DNA of 64,000 nt from Arion vulgaris (GCA_020796225.1 CM036755.1:39256806-39320805), one strand, 5' to 3'. Shown: positions 30,855 to 41,890, counted from the first letter of the stretch. Translations and numbers: made by a program. The notes: generated by a model from the sequence alone, not told the origin.

Positions 30855-31110
30855 CTTTCTTTTTCTTCTTCCTCTTCTTCTTATGTTCCATATCTACCAC
30901 TTGTTAACCACTCTTTGTCACTTGTATGTGATTCGAGCCTAAAAGCGATTGTACGCTGTGCCAGCTATGCACCTACAAGTAGGCCAGCACATCCGATTTA
31001 TGCGACGCTTTTATTTACTAGGTAGCTTCTCTATGTCTTACCTTACTCGCCTCTTACGACATGCCTTGTAGGTCGCAGTGTTACTGTTCTTTGCTCTTCT
31101 TGTATGCCCC
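30855..31110 (-). mobile_element. SINE-B
   Basis: Minus strand: tail TCTTCTTCCTCTTCTTCTTA (as written on plus), CTACAAGTAGGCCAGCACAT and TTACGACATGCCTTGTAGGT. Confidence -1.
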
Positions 31111-31239
31111 GGTAACACACATGCTTGAGAAGTTTGTTGCAAGTTACATCAAGGAAGATTTGGCTGTATTCAAAAGTGTTCATTCTTACTGTACAATATA
31201 ATCTAAAATTGAGTCTAAAGTCCAAGTATTGATTTATGT

Positions 31240-31440
31240 TGTACCGGGTTTTTCCCATATCACTCGGTCCCTTTCCGCAGAAATGCCGAGACTATTGAGC
31301 AAAGCACTAGCTCCGTTGTTCCGGCTACAATCCTAGAGGTTTCTGAAAAAATAACCCACTCGTGAACAGAACGAACATCGCGGTCCGGATTCGAACCAAC
31401 GACTTTCGTGACGTGAGGCGATACTAACTAATACACTAAC
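31240..31440 (-). mobile_element. SINE-D
   Basis: Plus-strand text reads CTCGGTCCCTTTCCGCAGAA, ATCCTAGAGGTTTCTGAAAA and GTCCGGATTCGAACCAACGA, the inverted tRNA-like B box. It lies only about 30 bp beyond the kinase exon donor at 31471. Confidence -1.
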
Positions 31441-31471
31441 ACAAATCTAGATAGATTACTGTTACACCTAC

Positions 31472-31555
31472 CAAGCAGTCGGGATCCATGGCGTAGCAGT
31501 AGTCCCCTGAAGCATTGGTTTCCATCCAAAGATGTTCACTGTTTTGTGCATGTTC
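31472..31555 (-). CDS. DGKZ/DGKI: Diacylglycerol kinase exon: start of C1 domain 1
   Basis: An 84-bp, phase 0/0 exon of 28 codons containing EHLWMETNASGDYCY and ending DPDCL. It matches the HxWxETNxSGDxCY signature with which the zeta/iota first C1 domain begins. The acceptor is a clear pyrimidine tract ending CATTCTAG and the donor is GTAGGT. It joins DWT of the exon at 42515-42623 upstream. The intron between them is 11 kb, the longest recognised here, and holds a Helitron-like remnant, two foldback elements and several arrays. Confidence -1.
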
Positions 31556-31605
31556 CTAGAATGGATGGAATGGTGGCAATAAGACAATGAAACAAATGTA
31601 ACATC

Positions 31606-31710
31606 TAACATTTTTGTTAATAACATTCACGGCTGTTGTTATATTACTTACAACTGTTCATATAACATTCACGGCTGTTGTTATATTACTTACAACTGTT
31701 CATATAACCA
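31606..31710. repeat. 42-bp tandem repeat, left block
   Basis: Two and a half units of ATAACATTCACGGCTGTTGT type, related to the main array at 32080-32955 and separated from it by LINE and MITE sequence. Confidence -1.
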
Positions 31711-32060
31711 ACAGCGATGTTGCTATCTTCTTCTTCTTCTTTTTCGTCACACTGTTATCTGGTTGTTGCCCAGTGTCGTGGTTTTCTGTTTTTGTCTTGC
31801 GCTGTTCTGGTGGCTTGGGTGATTGTCAGTGGCGGCTCGTGATAATTTTTGTTGGTGGGGCCAGTCAGATATTTTCGGAAAAATCATGGTTTCGGTTAGG
31901 ATGTATTTTAATGTATAAAATAATAAATACACGTTACATCTTATTTTTAGTCGGTCCGCCCCACTGGCCCTAATGACGAGCCGCCACTGGTGATTGTTAT
32001 CTTTGCTCTTTGACAGGATTTTCTCTTCGCTAACCATCTACGTCATGGTCTTCCTCTCGC
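31711..32060 (-). pseudogene. LINE 3' end containing a hAT MITE
   Basis: The minus-strand frame reads TDNHPSHQNSARQKQK. The family copy at 63894-64000 (plus) reads TNHPSHQNSARQKQKPRHWA. The hAT MITE at 31827-31989 splits this copy; the paralogue is uninterrupted there. Confidence -1.
31827..31989. mobile_element. Short hAT-type MITE with perfect 8-bp target duplication
   Basis: Ends CAGTGGCGGCTCGT and its exact inverse; flanked by GTGATTGT on both sides. 163 bp, non-coding; subterminal GGGGCCAGT and its inverse extend the symmetry. Confidence -1.
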
Positions 32061-32079
32061 CTTCTTTCCTGATGTTCTG

Positions 32080-32955
32080 TGCTGTTGTTATATTACTTAC
32101 AACTTTTTATACAATATTCATGATTGTTATTATATCACTTACAACTTTTCATACAACATTCATGATTGTTGTTATATCACTTACAACTGTTCATACAACA
32201 TTCATGATTGTTGTTATATCACTTACAACTTTTCATACAACATTCATGATTGTTGTTATATTATTTACAACTGTTCATACAACATTCATGAATGTTGTTA
32301 TATCACTTACAACTTTTCATACAACATTCATGATTGTTGTTATATTATTTACAACTGTTCATACAACATTCATGATTGTTGTTATATCACTTACAACTTT
32401 TCATACAACATTCGTGATTGTTGTTATATCATACAACTTTTCATACAACATTCATGATTTTGTTAATTATTTTCAACTGTTCATACAACATTCATGAATT
32501 TGTTATATCCTCACAACTGTTCATACAACATTCATGATTGTTGTTATATCACTTACAACTGTTCATACAACATTCGTGATTGTTGTTATATCACTTACAA
32601 CTGTTCATACAACATTCATGATTGTTGTTATATCACTTACAACTGTTCATACAACATTCATGATTGTTGTTATATCACTACAACTTTCATACAACATTCA
32701 TGATTGTTGTTATATTACATACAACTTTTCATACAACATTCATGATTGTTGTTATATCACTTACAACTGTTCATACAACATTCATGATTGTTGTTATATC
32801 ACTTACAACTGTTCATACAACATTCATGATTGTTGTTATATCACTTACAACTGTTCATACAACATTCATGATTGTTGTTAAATCACTTACAACTGTTCAT
32901 ACAACATTCATGATTGTTGTTATATCACTTACAACTGTTCATACAACATTCAAAC
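32080..32955. repeat. 42-bp tandem repeat, about 20 copies
   Basis: Units (CATGATTGTTGTTATATCAC plus TTACAACTGTTCATACAACA and two bases) start at 32161, 32203 and onwards, with TTTT/CTGT and T/C variants and some deletions around 32430-32520. Confidence -1.
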
Positions 32956-33279
32956 TGATTGCGTAAAATGTAAAAAATTGATGTTTTTTTCGTTCATTCG
33001 CTCGCTAATTTATGTTTAATCTGATTGATTTTTGCGTGAGATATTGGTTTTCTTATCACTAGTGTCCCTCGCTATTCTGGCGAGAATTACTCTGACTTTA
33101 GCTGTACATGTAATTTAGATGTTTAAGTAAAGGATCCTGGTTTCATTTATTTCAACCGCGTACCTTGTAAGCACAGCGACGTTTTTGATAAGCTAGATTT
33201 GAACTATGGACATTCATGGGACGTGGCCACTACCACATCGTGTTACCAACTTCGCTATCTGCGATCCCAATTGCTGATG

Positions 33280-33710
33280 TAACATGTAAGACTGTTGATG
33301 TAACAAGCAAAAGGGATGATGTAACATGTAAAAGTGTTGATGTAACAGTAAAATTGCTGATGTAACATATAAAACTGATCATGCAACATGTAAAACTGTT
33401 GATGTAACATGAAAACTGTTGATGTAACATGTAAAACTGTTGATGTAACTATGTAAAACTGTTGATGTAACATAAACTGTGATGTACAGCAAAAGGGATG
33501 ATGTAACATGTAAAACTGTTGATGTAACATGTAAAACTGTTGATGTAACATGTAAAATTGATCATGCAACATGTAAAACTGTTGATGTAACATGTAAAAC
33601 TGCTGATGTAACATGTAAAACTACTGAATTAACATGTAAAACTGATGTTGTAACAAGCAAAACTGTTGATGTAACACATAAAACTGCTGATGTAACATTT
33701 ATGTAACATT
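33280..33710. repeat. 21-bp tandem repeat, about 20 copies
   Basis: The unit is GATGTAACATGTAAAACTGT plus one base. A GATCATGCAAC variant recurs, which suggests duplication of a larger block. Confidence -1.
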
Positions 33711-33885
33711 GCAAACCGTTGATACAACACACAAACGTGTGTCTTGTTTCCCCTTTGCTCTATAGAACCAAATACAAGACTGTTCAATTCATAGACCGAC
33801 CTTTGCCACAGCGCATTTTTTGTGTGTTTATAATGTGTTCTTAATCTCCATTTTTAATAAAATGTCCGAAAATTGATGACTGCCT

Positions 33886-34148
33886 TGCCCATGCGGTGCT
33901 GGGGCCGGCAAAGGAGCAAAGAATAGTACCACTGCGACCTACAATGCATATCGTAAGAGGAGACTGATGTAGGCTCTAGGGATGCTACCCTTGTAGTAAA
34001 AAGCAGCGCAGAAATAGGATGTGCTGGCCTATTTGTAGGCGCATGACTGGCACAACATACAATCGCTCTTAGGCTCAGATTACATACAAATCACAAACAG
34101 TGGTTAACAAGTGGTCGATATGGAGCGTTCGAAGAAGAAGAAGAAGTA
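33886..34148 (+). mobile_element. SINE-B, full length with target duplication
   Basis: 263 bp between two copies of GATGACTGCCT (33875-33885 and 34149-34159), an 11-bp target duplication. It contains both family cores and ends in GAAGAAGAAGAAGTA. This copy defines the ends of the family. Confidence -1.
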
Positions 34149-34357
34149 GATGACTGCCTCTTTATTATATTGATAATACGTTTTCTTTGTGTCTTGCTTG
34201 AATCGGAATACAGTATACAAAGAGATATGTTACAAACGACATATTTGCTAGTAGATTTCAAATCAGAAAAAAACCCACTTTATGCTACCGTGTCTACTAA
34301 GTTATACTATATCATGGTATTATCGATATAAGGAGAGACTTCAGCAAATCTATGAAG

Positions 34358-34860
34358 CAATGACGAAATACGTCAACACAAAGTACTGTAGTCTTACAAA
34401 ATACACAAACAATACACAGCAACGTTTCGACCAAAAGGCCTTTATCAAGCAAAGAAAACAGCAGAAGTGAATAAATTCACTTCTTACACGTCCCACTACA
34501 TATAGAATCAGACAATAAACTCCTAACGGCTCTAAAACCTCGTTATTATAGTTGTTTCCTCGCTCATGAGCAGTGAATGAGGTGCTGTCTGCGGTAAATG
34601 ACCACTTTCGGAGCTCACGTGATAATCGTTGAAAGTCGTCTCAAATGTTACGTCTGTCGAGTTTATGTCGATGTTTCAGTGCCGTCAAGAATGTGTTGTC
34701 TGATTCAATACGTAGTGTCCCGTGTAAGAGGTGAATGTCTTCACTTCTATTATATCTTTTGCTTGGTAAAGGCCTTGTGGTCGAAACGTTGTCGTGTATT
34801 GTTATTGGTTTTGTATTTTGTAAAACTACAGAACTTTGTTTTTACGTGTTTCGCCATTTG
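34358..34860. mobile_element. Foldback element 2 with hammerhead-like motif on both arms
   Basis: Arms 34358-34515 and about 34720-34860 are inverted copies. TTTCGACCAAAAGGCCTTTA on the left faces AAGGCCTTGTGGTCGAAACG on the right. The spacer of about 200 bp differs from that of element 1. Confidence -1.
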
Positions 34861-34974
34861 ATCATGGTAGCAGATCTGACTATTCCTGTGTAAAGTCATG
34901 ATAACAGACTCATGTCCATAGAGCATCGCCGTTTGCGGGCAGTAATCAAATATGCAAAATACAATATCAGGGGG

Positions 34975-35190
34975 TCTCAATGGCGAAGTGGTTTAGTCGG
35001 TTGCCTGTCGTAAAGAAGGTTGTGGTTTCAAATCTGGCCCGAGACACATGTGCAGTTTTTTCATTAGATTCCTCGGATTGTTGTCGGATCTACGAAGGTT
35101 CTGATGTGTGCAGTGCTCTCGGCCGATGACATGCTATCTCTGCCGACAGGGACAAAGCCATATGAGGAAACCCGGTGCAATAAAGTCAAT
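34975..35190 (+). mobile_element. SINE-D, diverged
   Basis: tRNA-like head GGTCTCAATGGCGAAGTGG, then GGTTTCAAATCTGGCCC and GACACATGTGCAGTTTTTTC. Confidence -1.
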
Positions 35191-35194
35191 GCTT

Positions 35195-35640
35195 CGCCTT
35201 TGGACCATTTGTCGTGGATGTCGTCTATAGAAATTTCTAACCTCCAGAGGCTTACGTGAATCTACTGGCCTGGGCATGCGGGTGTTTACGGTAATGAGAG
35301 AGCGGACATGCTTGCATCAACAGCATCGATTGTTGGGGAGGTAAAGATGGATAAGGGGGATGTTCTTCGGTCTCTTTGTGACTGTTGGATGAAGACACTA
35401 AAATAGCTGTTGAATCGAACTATCGATTTAAGCAGTTTGGAATGCCGGTTGTACAAGTAGAACTGGATGCCTGAGAGGCAGAGTGAGAAGTGTGTTTAAT
35501 CAGTAAGCCACAGGAACTATCAGTATTCATACTCTTCGATATCTGTCGGGGAGACTGAGTCTCATTGGGTCTGCCCGGAGTGCAATGACGTCAGTTTAGT
35601 AACCGATAACCAATATTCCGATATATCACGTGGCATAAAA
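35195..35640 (+). pseudogene. LINE RNase H domain fragment
   Basis: WPGHAGVYGNERADMLASTA (about 35268-35327) is the canonical last RNase H motif of I/Jockey-related LINEs. The rest is broken by stops; a CPECND piece near 35572 resembles the terminal zinc knuckle. A target of the same family may be the C-terminal piece at 19215-19545. Confidence -1.
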
Positions 35641-36168
35641 GGGTCCCTTTACTTTTTGACGTTGAAAATAAAACATCAAAAGAAAATAACGATCTCATTA
35701 GAGCCACCTAAAAGCATCGTTGAATAGATCCTAGCATGTTGGGTTTCCAGATTTGTCTCGCAATTGAAATCAATTCCTTCTTGACACATCACGTGACAAA
35801 TAGCCTGTCGCGCGTTCTTTTCTGGTCAACGCAGCAATTTAATCCATTTTTAGACGGAAACGGAAGTGCTCGCAGTTTTGTACCTAAAATAGTTTCGTTA
35901 ATGGCCGTCCTTATACATTTTTCCTCGAACATTTTTGTGACATAAGTTATTCATATTTAGACACGGAATATAGTTATTTCCGTCTGTTAATTACTGCTTA
36001 TGAATTATTTGTTAAAGATGTGTTTTTGTTTTGTTTTGTTATGATCATAGTCAATGAGAAATCGTTGAAGATCAATAAAGATAGACATTTAAAATAATGA
36101 TGCTGCTATTCTTTGCTACAGTTTTGACGTCCAGAAACTAGGTTTCCTCATTTGAGAATGAATGATTA
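35641..36168. other. Intron sequence, nothing recognised
   Basis: Mostly unique AT-rich sequence. Confidence -1.
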
Positions 36169-36176
36169 ATGTAGAC

Positions 36177-36563
36177 CAGTGGTTCTCATACTTCACATTA
36201 CTGTGGATCCTCTTTTAAATACATTTTGCTGTCGTGGAACCCCAAAGTTTCTATATTTGAAAATCTTCTAGCGATTGAGTTATTATTACACCACACTAAA
36301 TTTCAAGCTGGCTCCAATTTCTCAGACTGCGCGAAACTTCAAATGATTTTTCGTTTTGTCCTGTCAGACATTTAGACTCCGGTCTGGTTCGGGTCCTTTG
36401 ATTTCGCAGAGGAACTAGTTTACCACTATTTTTATACTCGTTTGTAAAATGTATTCTTCTGTTTGAAATGTCAAAGTTCATAATATTTCTTCAAGCGCAT
36501 GATGATCCCTGTGAGTACCTCACAGACATCCAGAATCCTCAGATCTCTCTTTGGGAAACACTG
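36177..36563. mobile_element. hAT-type MITE, copy 2, without SINE
   Basis: Ends CAGTGGTTCTCATA and the inverse of CAGTGTTTCCCAAA. Flanks ATGTAGAC and ATGTAGAT form an 8-bp duplication with one mismatch. Inverted relative to copies 1 and 3, and its counterpart of their SINE position (near 36440) is uninterrupted. Confidence -1.
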
Positions 36564-36769
36564 ATGTAGATGATGTTTTATTTGGTGGTTTTGTGTTCAA
36601 GCTTTGGCTAACTTTGAGTTGTTTTTCTCCTTAGATGGGTGTTTCTCTTAGAGATTGGGTGTTTCTCTCAATGATGTTTGAGGTTTCTTCTCAGATTCTG
36701 AATAACTCTTAGAATTGAGTATTTTGAGATATATGTTTAAAAGGCCTCAGAGAGAAAGAGTGAATGATT

Positions 36770-37200
36770 GATTGATTGATTGATTGATTGATAGGACCAT
36801 CATCATTGCATTTCGGTAACCAACAATGTATACTCCGTTCTCTTTCTTACACATTAAGATCTCAGCGGCAGTGTATAACTCCGTAGCATCGGCGGATGTC
36901 CCCGATGTCATTTAGAAGATAGTAAAATACTTGTCTAGAATGTGTATTACTTAACCTTGTTAACACATTTTGCCCGTGCAGTGCCTTTTCACAATTATTT
37001 TCTCGAATGTTAACTATCAAGGAATCTATTTCGTGCTCAACTTGTTCCTACTTTGTATTGTCCATCTCCGATGGACTAGAAAATCGATCTCACCTACATG
37101 AGATCAGGGATTTCTGGAAAACTATTCTGATGGCTCCACGGGGAAGCAAATCAGTGCCTAGCTGGAGGAAACAACAAGATATACCTAAAGATATGAAGAC
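36770..37200 (-). mobile_element. SINE-A, full length
   Basis: GATT repeats, CATCATCATTGCATTTCGGT, CTCAGCGGCAGTGTATAACT, then TACATGAGATCAGGGATTTC and GCTCCACGGGGAAGCAAATC. Confidence -1.
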
Positions 37201-37429
37201 TTGGCATGAGTTTTCTAAGGCCATATGCCCCAACCAGGGTTAACAAGATACGAGAGAGAGAGAATGAAAGAGAGTGAGAAAAAAGAGAAAGAGAAAAGGA
37301 GAGAGAATTTTAATAGTTAATCGACGATGGATGGATAGAACCGTGGTCACCGATAACATACGGCCGACGGGCTCAGGTAACAATTAACGGAAATCAGACC
37401 ATAACCATCGCGTGTGCTTGAATTCCGGT

Positions 37430-38760
37430 ATCTATATCTATATCTATACCTATTATAAAAATGGATGTATGTGTGTATGTTTGTTACCTATAGACTCGGA
37501 AACTACTGAACAGATGTAGCTGAAATTTACAGGATATGTTTGTTTTAATGTCAGGATGCTACCTGTCACAGTTTGAAATAGGTAGCGCTGAAGCTTTTCG
37601 AAAAAATCTAAAAAATAATAACACGCTCATTTCATCGAGTTTCTAACCAAATTGCCATTAACGTTTTCGGAAGTCTACGGTGTACGTATTAATATATACA
37701 CATCAGATTTAGCTGAAATTTATAGGATATGTTTGTTTAAGTTTGTTTTGATGTCGGAATGCTACCTGTCATAGTTTTAAATATGTATCGCTGACAATTT
37801 TAGAGAAAAATCTTTTAAAAAATCGAAAACGCAAATTTCATCGAGTTTCTTCCGGAAGTTTACAGTATGCGCATCTACACGATTCGATGACGTATGATTC
37901 AAGTCAATATTTCAAACAAGCCGTTACAAGCTGAATTTAAAATACGCAATACAGGTTTGTTTATAATCATGATCATAGATACTGCAAATCATATTTAAGT
38001 TATCGCCAACTATTCCATCAGTGTTTGTTAGCTATGTTGGCAAAAATTGCTCTATATTCGATTAAACCAAACAAAACTACGACCCGAGGAATACGTTCAT
38101 TTGATGGAAGCTATTGGCCGGCATTTCTATAAATGGCAAGATGGTTATTTTGCCATCAACGTTTACCTGATGTACAATGTACACGTTATATGTATGAATA
38201 TTGCCCAATATTAGATTACACGACAGAAACAGGGTTACCATTTATTATTTTGTAAATCAATCCATACCATTGACCGCTATAGCGGCGTGCAATTCTAAAT
38301 TAGTACAACCATTTCGCAATAGGTGGCGCGCGAGTAGTGAGTAGTTTGGACAAATGATTTATACAGTTTAACTGATTTTCAAAACATATTACGCGCATTT
38401 CCTTGCATTTATATGTTAATATATATAGTAGATATGCATTTCCTAATAGAATTTAATCAAATGCTAATTTTTTTAATTTATTCCAGCGAAACTTCAACGA
38501 ATTTTTCACACATTTTCAATTATGCCTCCCAAACGAAAAGCTATTGGCCCATCTACACCTAGATCACGAAAAAGAAAGGCATTACTAGCTTCAGAAACAG
38601 ATGAGCAGCGGGAAGCAAGACTGGAAACCGTTCGAGCATGCACTGCTCAAGTCCGTTCGTCTGAAACATACGAGCAACGGGAAGCAAGACTGAAAAATAG
38701 CAAGTTTCCTTTAAATTCATTTTCTGCTGAAGGCGTAGCAACGCGCGCAGGGTAATTCAT
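37430..38760 (+). mobile_element. Helitron-like remnant
   Basis: Starts with an AT-rich TATAAAAATGGATGTATGTG region and CCTATAGACTCGGAAACTAC, a sequence type common at the 5' region of animal Helitron/Helentron elements. It holds a basic open frame at 38522-38755 and ends GGCGTAGCAACGCGCGCAGG. Rep and helicase domains are missing, so it is a deletion derivative. Confidence -1.
38522..38755 (+). pseudogene. N-terminal piece of a Helitron-like replicase
   Basis: Starts MPPKRKAIGPSTPRSRKRKA, followed by two SETDEQREARLE-type repeats and an abrupt end in the element's 3' terminus. Such basic, EQREARL-repeat N-termini precede the Helitron_like_N domain in arthropod and mollusc Helitron proteins. 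Only 77 codons remain. Confidence -1.
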
Positions 38761-38764
38761 TTTA

Positions 38765-39040
38765 AAAACAATACAACATGCTAAATCAAGGTTATATTAT
38801 GTTACAACACAACATGTTAAATCAAGATTATATTATGTTACATATTAAGTTTAACAATATGGAATATCAATATTATTAATATGTTTCATCAATAAATTAC
38901 TCGTAGAGTTTTGTAAAATTAGAAAACCTTTCATTGCTCTATCAAACACTTTCAAAACCAGCCCCACTCCCATCCATTAAGCAGAAATTTTGGTTTTCCC
39001 GTTAGAGCTAGTCCGCCTTATGTTGCCAGAGGCCACGGTA
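38765..39040 (+). repeat. Dispersed repeat R3, copy 3
   Basis: AAATCAAGGTTATATTATGTT (partly duplicated at 38783 and 38820), ATTGCTCTATCAAACACTTTC and CTTATGTTGCCAGAGGC. It abuts the Helitron-like remnant, which ended inside or beside it. Confidence -1.
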
Positions 39041-39349
39041 TTAACATTAACATCGAACAAGAATCACCCAGTAAATAATAATACTTCGTTAATTGTATGC
39101 AAATGCGAAGTTATTATCTATTTCCTCCTACGGGCAGTTACGGTAATCTGCTATCACAAACTAGACTCCACAGACAACTCTCAACGCTTATCGCATCAGC
39201 TCCGGAATTGGTCATTTACCGCAGGTAGCCAAAGTCATCAGCGTGGAGACAAGTATAGTAACAAGATTTGAACCGGTAATTGTTGTATGGTTCAGTGTTA
39301 TTGATGTTCATGACCGTTATATTATATTGGTTATTGGTTAATGACGTCC

Positions 39350-39540
39350 ATCAGTTCAGGCAGACCCTCCTCATCAGGTAGCTTTACCTCCCAGAACCTG
39401 ACTCCCAAGACAGCAGTCCTGAAAAACGCCTTGTTCCATGCAAGTTGACCAGCGTCAGCAGCAGTCCTTCTCAGATCGTCAATGACATCTTGTACAAATC
39501 GTCTTCTAGGTCTTGTAGACCATAAGTGCTCAGTTTTCCC
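39350..39540 (-). pseudogene. LINE ORF2 C-terminal fragment
   Basis: The minus strand encodes RPRRRFVQDVIDDLRR, WNKAFFRTAVLGVRFWEV. Similar to the ends of several LINE ORF2 proteins; no other domain. Confidence -1.
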
Positions 39541-39654
39541 CCTTCAGATGTCTAACGGTATTCATACTGATGGTTCCTGTAGCTCGCTGGTTAATAACAC
39601 TTCTCTCTCTGCTCCTCAAGCATCCAAATCTACGTCAAGTTCAATGTCTTCATC

Positions 39655-39855
39655 CAACAGAAAGTCGTCAAGAGACCGACGGAGGTCCAACAGAAGGTCG
39701 TCAAGAGACCGACGGAGGTCCAACAGAAGGTCGTCAAGAAACCGACAGAGGTCCAACAGAAGGTCGTCAAGAGATCGACGGAGGTCCAACAGAATATTGT
39801 CAAGAGACCGACGGAGATACAACAGAAGGTCGTCAAGAGACCGACGGAGATCTCC
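39655..39855. repeat. 33-bp tandem repeat, 6 copies
   Basis: Unit GTCGTCAAGAGACCGACGGA plus GGTCCAACAGAAG. Eleven-codon period; NRRSSRDRRRS and complementary acidic/Leu frames are artefacts of the period. Confidence -1.
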
Positions 39856-39859
39856 TTAT

Positions 39860-39990
39860 CAACACTAAACTCCACAATAATCAAATCTTTCAATGCAAGC
39901 ATGTCCGGTCTCTCGCTGCTTCTAACACCCACAAGACCAGGACAGTAGATTCACATGTCTCTGGAGGTTGTAAACCTGTATAGAAGACAT
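39860..39990 (-). pseudogene. Possible LINE RNase H-like fragment
   Basis: Minus strand reads CPGLVGVRSSERPDMLAL, resembling the PGHxGVxGNERADxLA motif with several changes. Weak call; it would place the 33-bp array within a LINE. Confidence -1.
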
Positions 39991-40004
39991 CCATTCATAG
40001 CTTC

Positions 40005-40219
40005 TTCTCCTTCTTCTTACGCTCCCTATCGACCACTTGTTAACCACGCTTTGTGATTTGTATGTGATCTGAACCTAAGAGCAATTGTACGTTGTGCCAG
40101 TTATGCGCCTACAAGTAGGTCAGCACATCTGATTTCTGCGATGTTTTTATTTACTAGGGTAGCTTCCTAGGTCCTACATCAGTCGCTTCTTACGACATGC
40201 CTTGTTGGACACAGTGGTA
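40005..40219 (-). mobile_element. SINE-B, interrupted by foldback element 3
   Basis: TCTTACGCTCCCTATCGACC, GCGCCTACAAGTAGGTCAGC, TCTTACGACATGCCTTGTTG up to CTATTCTTTGCT. The last bases of the family (CCTTGAAAGCACGGCACCAC) are at 41043-41065, beyond the foldback. Confidence -1.
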
Positions 40220-40231
40220 CTATTCTTTGCT

Positions 40232-41030
40232 TATCGAAAAGGGAAGACTGCAGTAAAACTTGGTAAAATAGCGAAACACGTATAAACAAAGTACTATAGT
40301 TTTACAAAATACAGAAACAGTGACGATAAACAGCAACGTTTCGACCAAAAGGCCCTTATCAAGCAAACGATACAACAGGAGTGACGAATTTCAAAGAAAC
40401 ACAAATGGACGGTTACAGAAACATTCAAAAGTATCTAAAAAATATGCGAATAAAAAGAATAACGAAATGAGGCAAGAGGCTCAGTGACCGATTCGCCCAA
40501 CACTTGCGCGATATACGCCAATGCTCTGTGACCCTGTAGCTACTCATTCAATGATACTGACATTCAGGAGCTTGCGATGTCCAGGTCACAGCCATCCGAT
40601 CATGTTCCTCTGATGATCGTAGTCGATTTGCTCTGGAGAACCGTTTTATTTCGTTATATGGTACCTTGCGGCCTCTTGGACACAACGCATTACATTTCTA
40701 TGCTTCTTAGTACTTTCTCATCTCATGCCTTGTAATCTATATGTGTATTCGCTTCATATATATATTTATATTCACTTGATTGTATATTGTTTCTCTTCTT
40801 TTCCACTTTTAGTTTTGTGTTGCACTCATTTCGTTATTCGTTTTTATTCCCCTATTTTCATTAGATACTTTTGAATGTTTCTGTAACCGTCCATTTGTAA
40901 GTGTTCTTTGAAATTCGTCACTCCTGTTGTATCGTTTGCTTGATAAAGGCCTTTTGGTCGAAACGTTGCTGTTTATCGTCACTGTTTCTGTATTTTGTAA
41001 AACTATAGTACTTTGTTTGTACGTGTTTCG
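40232..41030. mobile_element. Foldback element 3 with 12-bp target duplication
   Basis: Arms from about 40263 to 40480 and from about 40825 to 41030 are inverted copies over roughly 200 bp. CTATTCTTTGCT lies at 40220-40231 and 41031-41042, flanking the element, inside a SINE-B. The hammerhead-like motif is on both arms (40333-40366 minus, 40938-40971 plus). Confidence -1.
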
Positions 41031-41240
41031 CTATTCTTTGCTTTCCTTGAAAGCACGGCACCACATGGTAGATCTAGTCATTCACCAAACTGCCATTCTG
41101 ATATTCGAACATGATGAATTCCCAAGCATCGACTGAGAGTCGAAACAGGAACGCCAGATTAAGCGAAGTCCAAGAGAGTTAAATTGTAACTGTTATCGAG
41201 TATGCCCTTTGCAGAAAGTCTGTATATCTCATCAAATTCA

Positions 41241-41242
<2 letters not shown>

Positions 41243-41292
<50 letters not shown>
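41243..41292. repeat. TA dinucleotide array
   Basis: About 25 TA units. Confidence -1.
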
Positions 41293-41295
<3 letters not shown>

Positions 41296-41544
41296 CTGTC
41301 GTTCTTCAGAACGTTTACTAACTTCTCTAAAATCATTAATAACGTTTCTGTGATGTTATGTTGCTACCATTTTCTTGGTCGTTCAATATTTTGTCTGCCT
41401 AGAACCATTTTCCCCATTACTGTCCTTTTCAAACCCATATGACGTTTAATGGGACCAACAAAATGTCAGGTTTCGAGATATGATGTTGTTTACGAGTCAA
41501 TCTTCATCTCTGTTCAGATCTTGTCAGCTCTTAGAATGTCTCTG

Positions 41545-41665
41545 TGGTGGAGAGATTAGGTACACGCTTCTCGTTCCAAATGTACTCTGTTCGCTCTCTC
41601 GTATAGTTATCGTTTTTTTTTTATAGAGATCCGTGATCTCAGTGTAAGTGAGATCGAATTCGATG
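41545..41665 (+). mobile_element. SINE-A head fragment
   Basis: GTGGTGGAGAGATTAGGTAC, TGTACTCTGTTCGCTCTCTC and GATCTCAGTGTAAGTGAGAT. Truncated at about 41665. Confidence -1.
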
Positions 41666-41716
41666 ATGTTTTTGTAACATTTATATTCTTCTTCTTCTTT
41701 CAGCAATCTCTGGTCA

Positions 41717-41762
41717 TTCAAAAGCATATATATATATATATATATATATATATGCTTTTTAC
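41717..41762. repeat. AAAAGC(AT)nGCTTTT palindrome
   Basis: A perfect 42-46 bp inverted repeat centred on a TA run, able to extrude as a cruciform. Confidence -1.
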
Positions 41763-41890
41763 TGCTTGTTACGTGTTCATGTCTCTCTCATTCATATACA
41801 TACTGCGCTGGAAAAATATATGTTTTTAATATTCTGATCGTTGTTTTACTATCTGTTTTATTCCAGCCTATTTTTAGTTATAATGATTTA
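41763..41890 (-). pseudogene. Short LINE ORF2 fragment
   Basis: Resembles 23.8-23.93 kb (ATATACATACTGCGCTGGAA, TATTCTGATCGTTGTTTTAC). Low information. Confidence -1.

Noticed and set aside
31043..31258. 71-codon minus-strand frame near a kinase exon
   Set aside because: Overlaps a SINE-B end and has no match to the kinase; the true exon is at 31472-31555.
33230..33706. Cys/His-rich repeat frames
   Set aside because: 21-bp array; Cys and His come from TGT/CAT within the unit.
39482..39868. SR-type protein (SSRDRRRSNRR repeats)
   Set aside because: 33-bp tandem array in LINE-like context; all frames show an 11-codon period.
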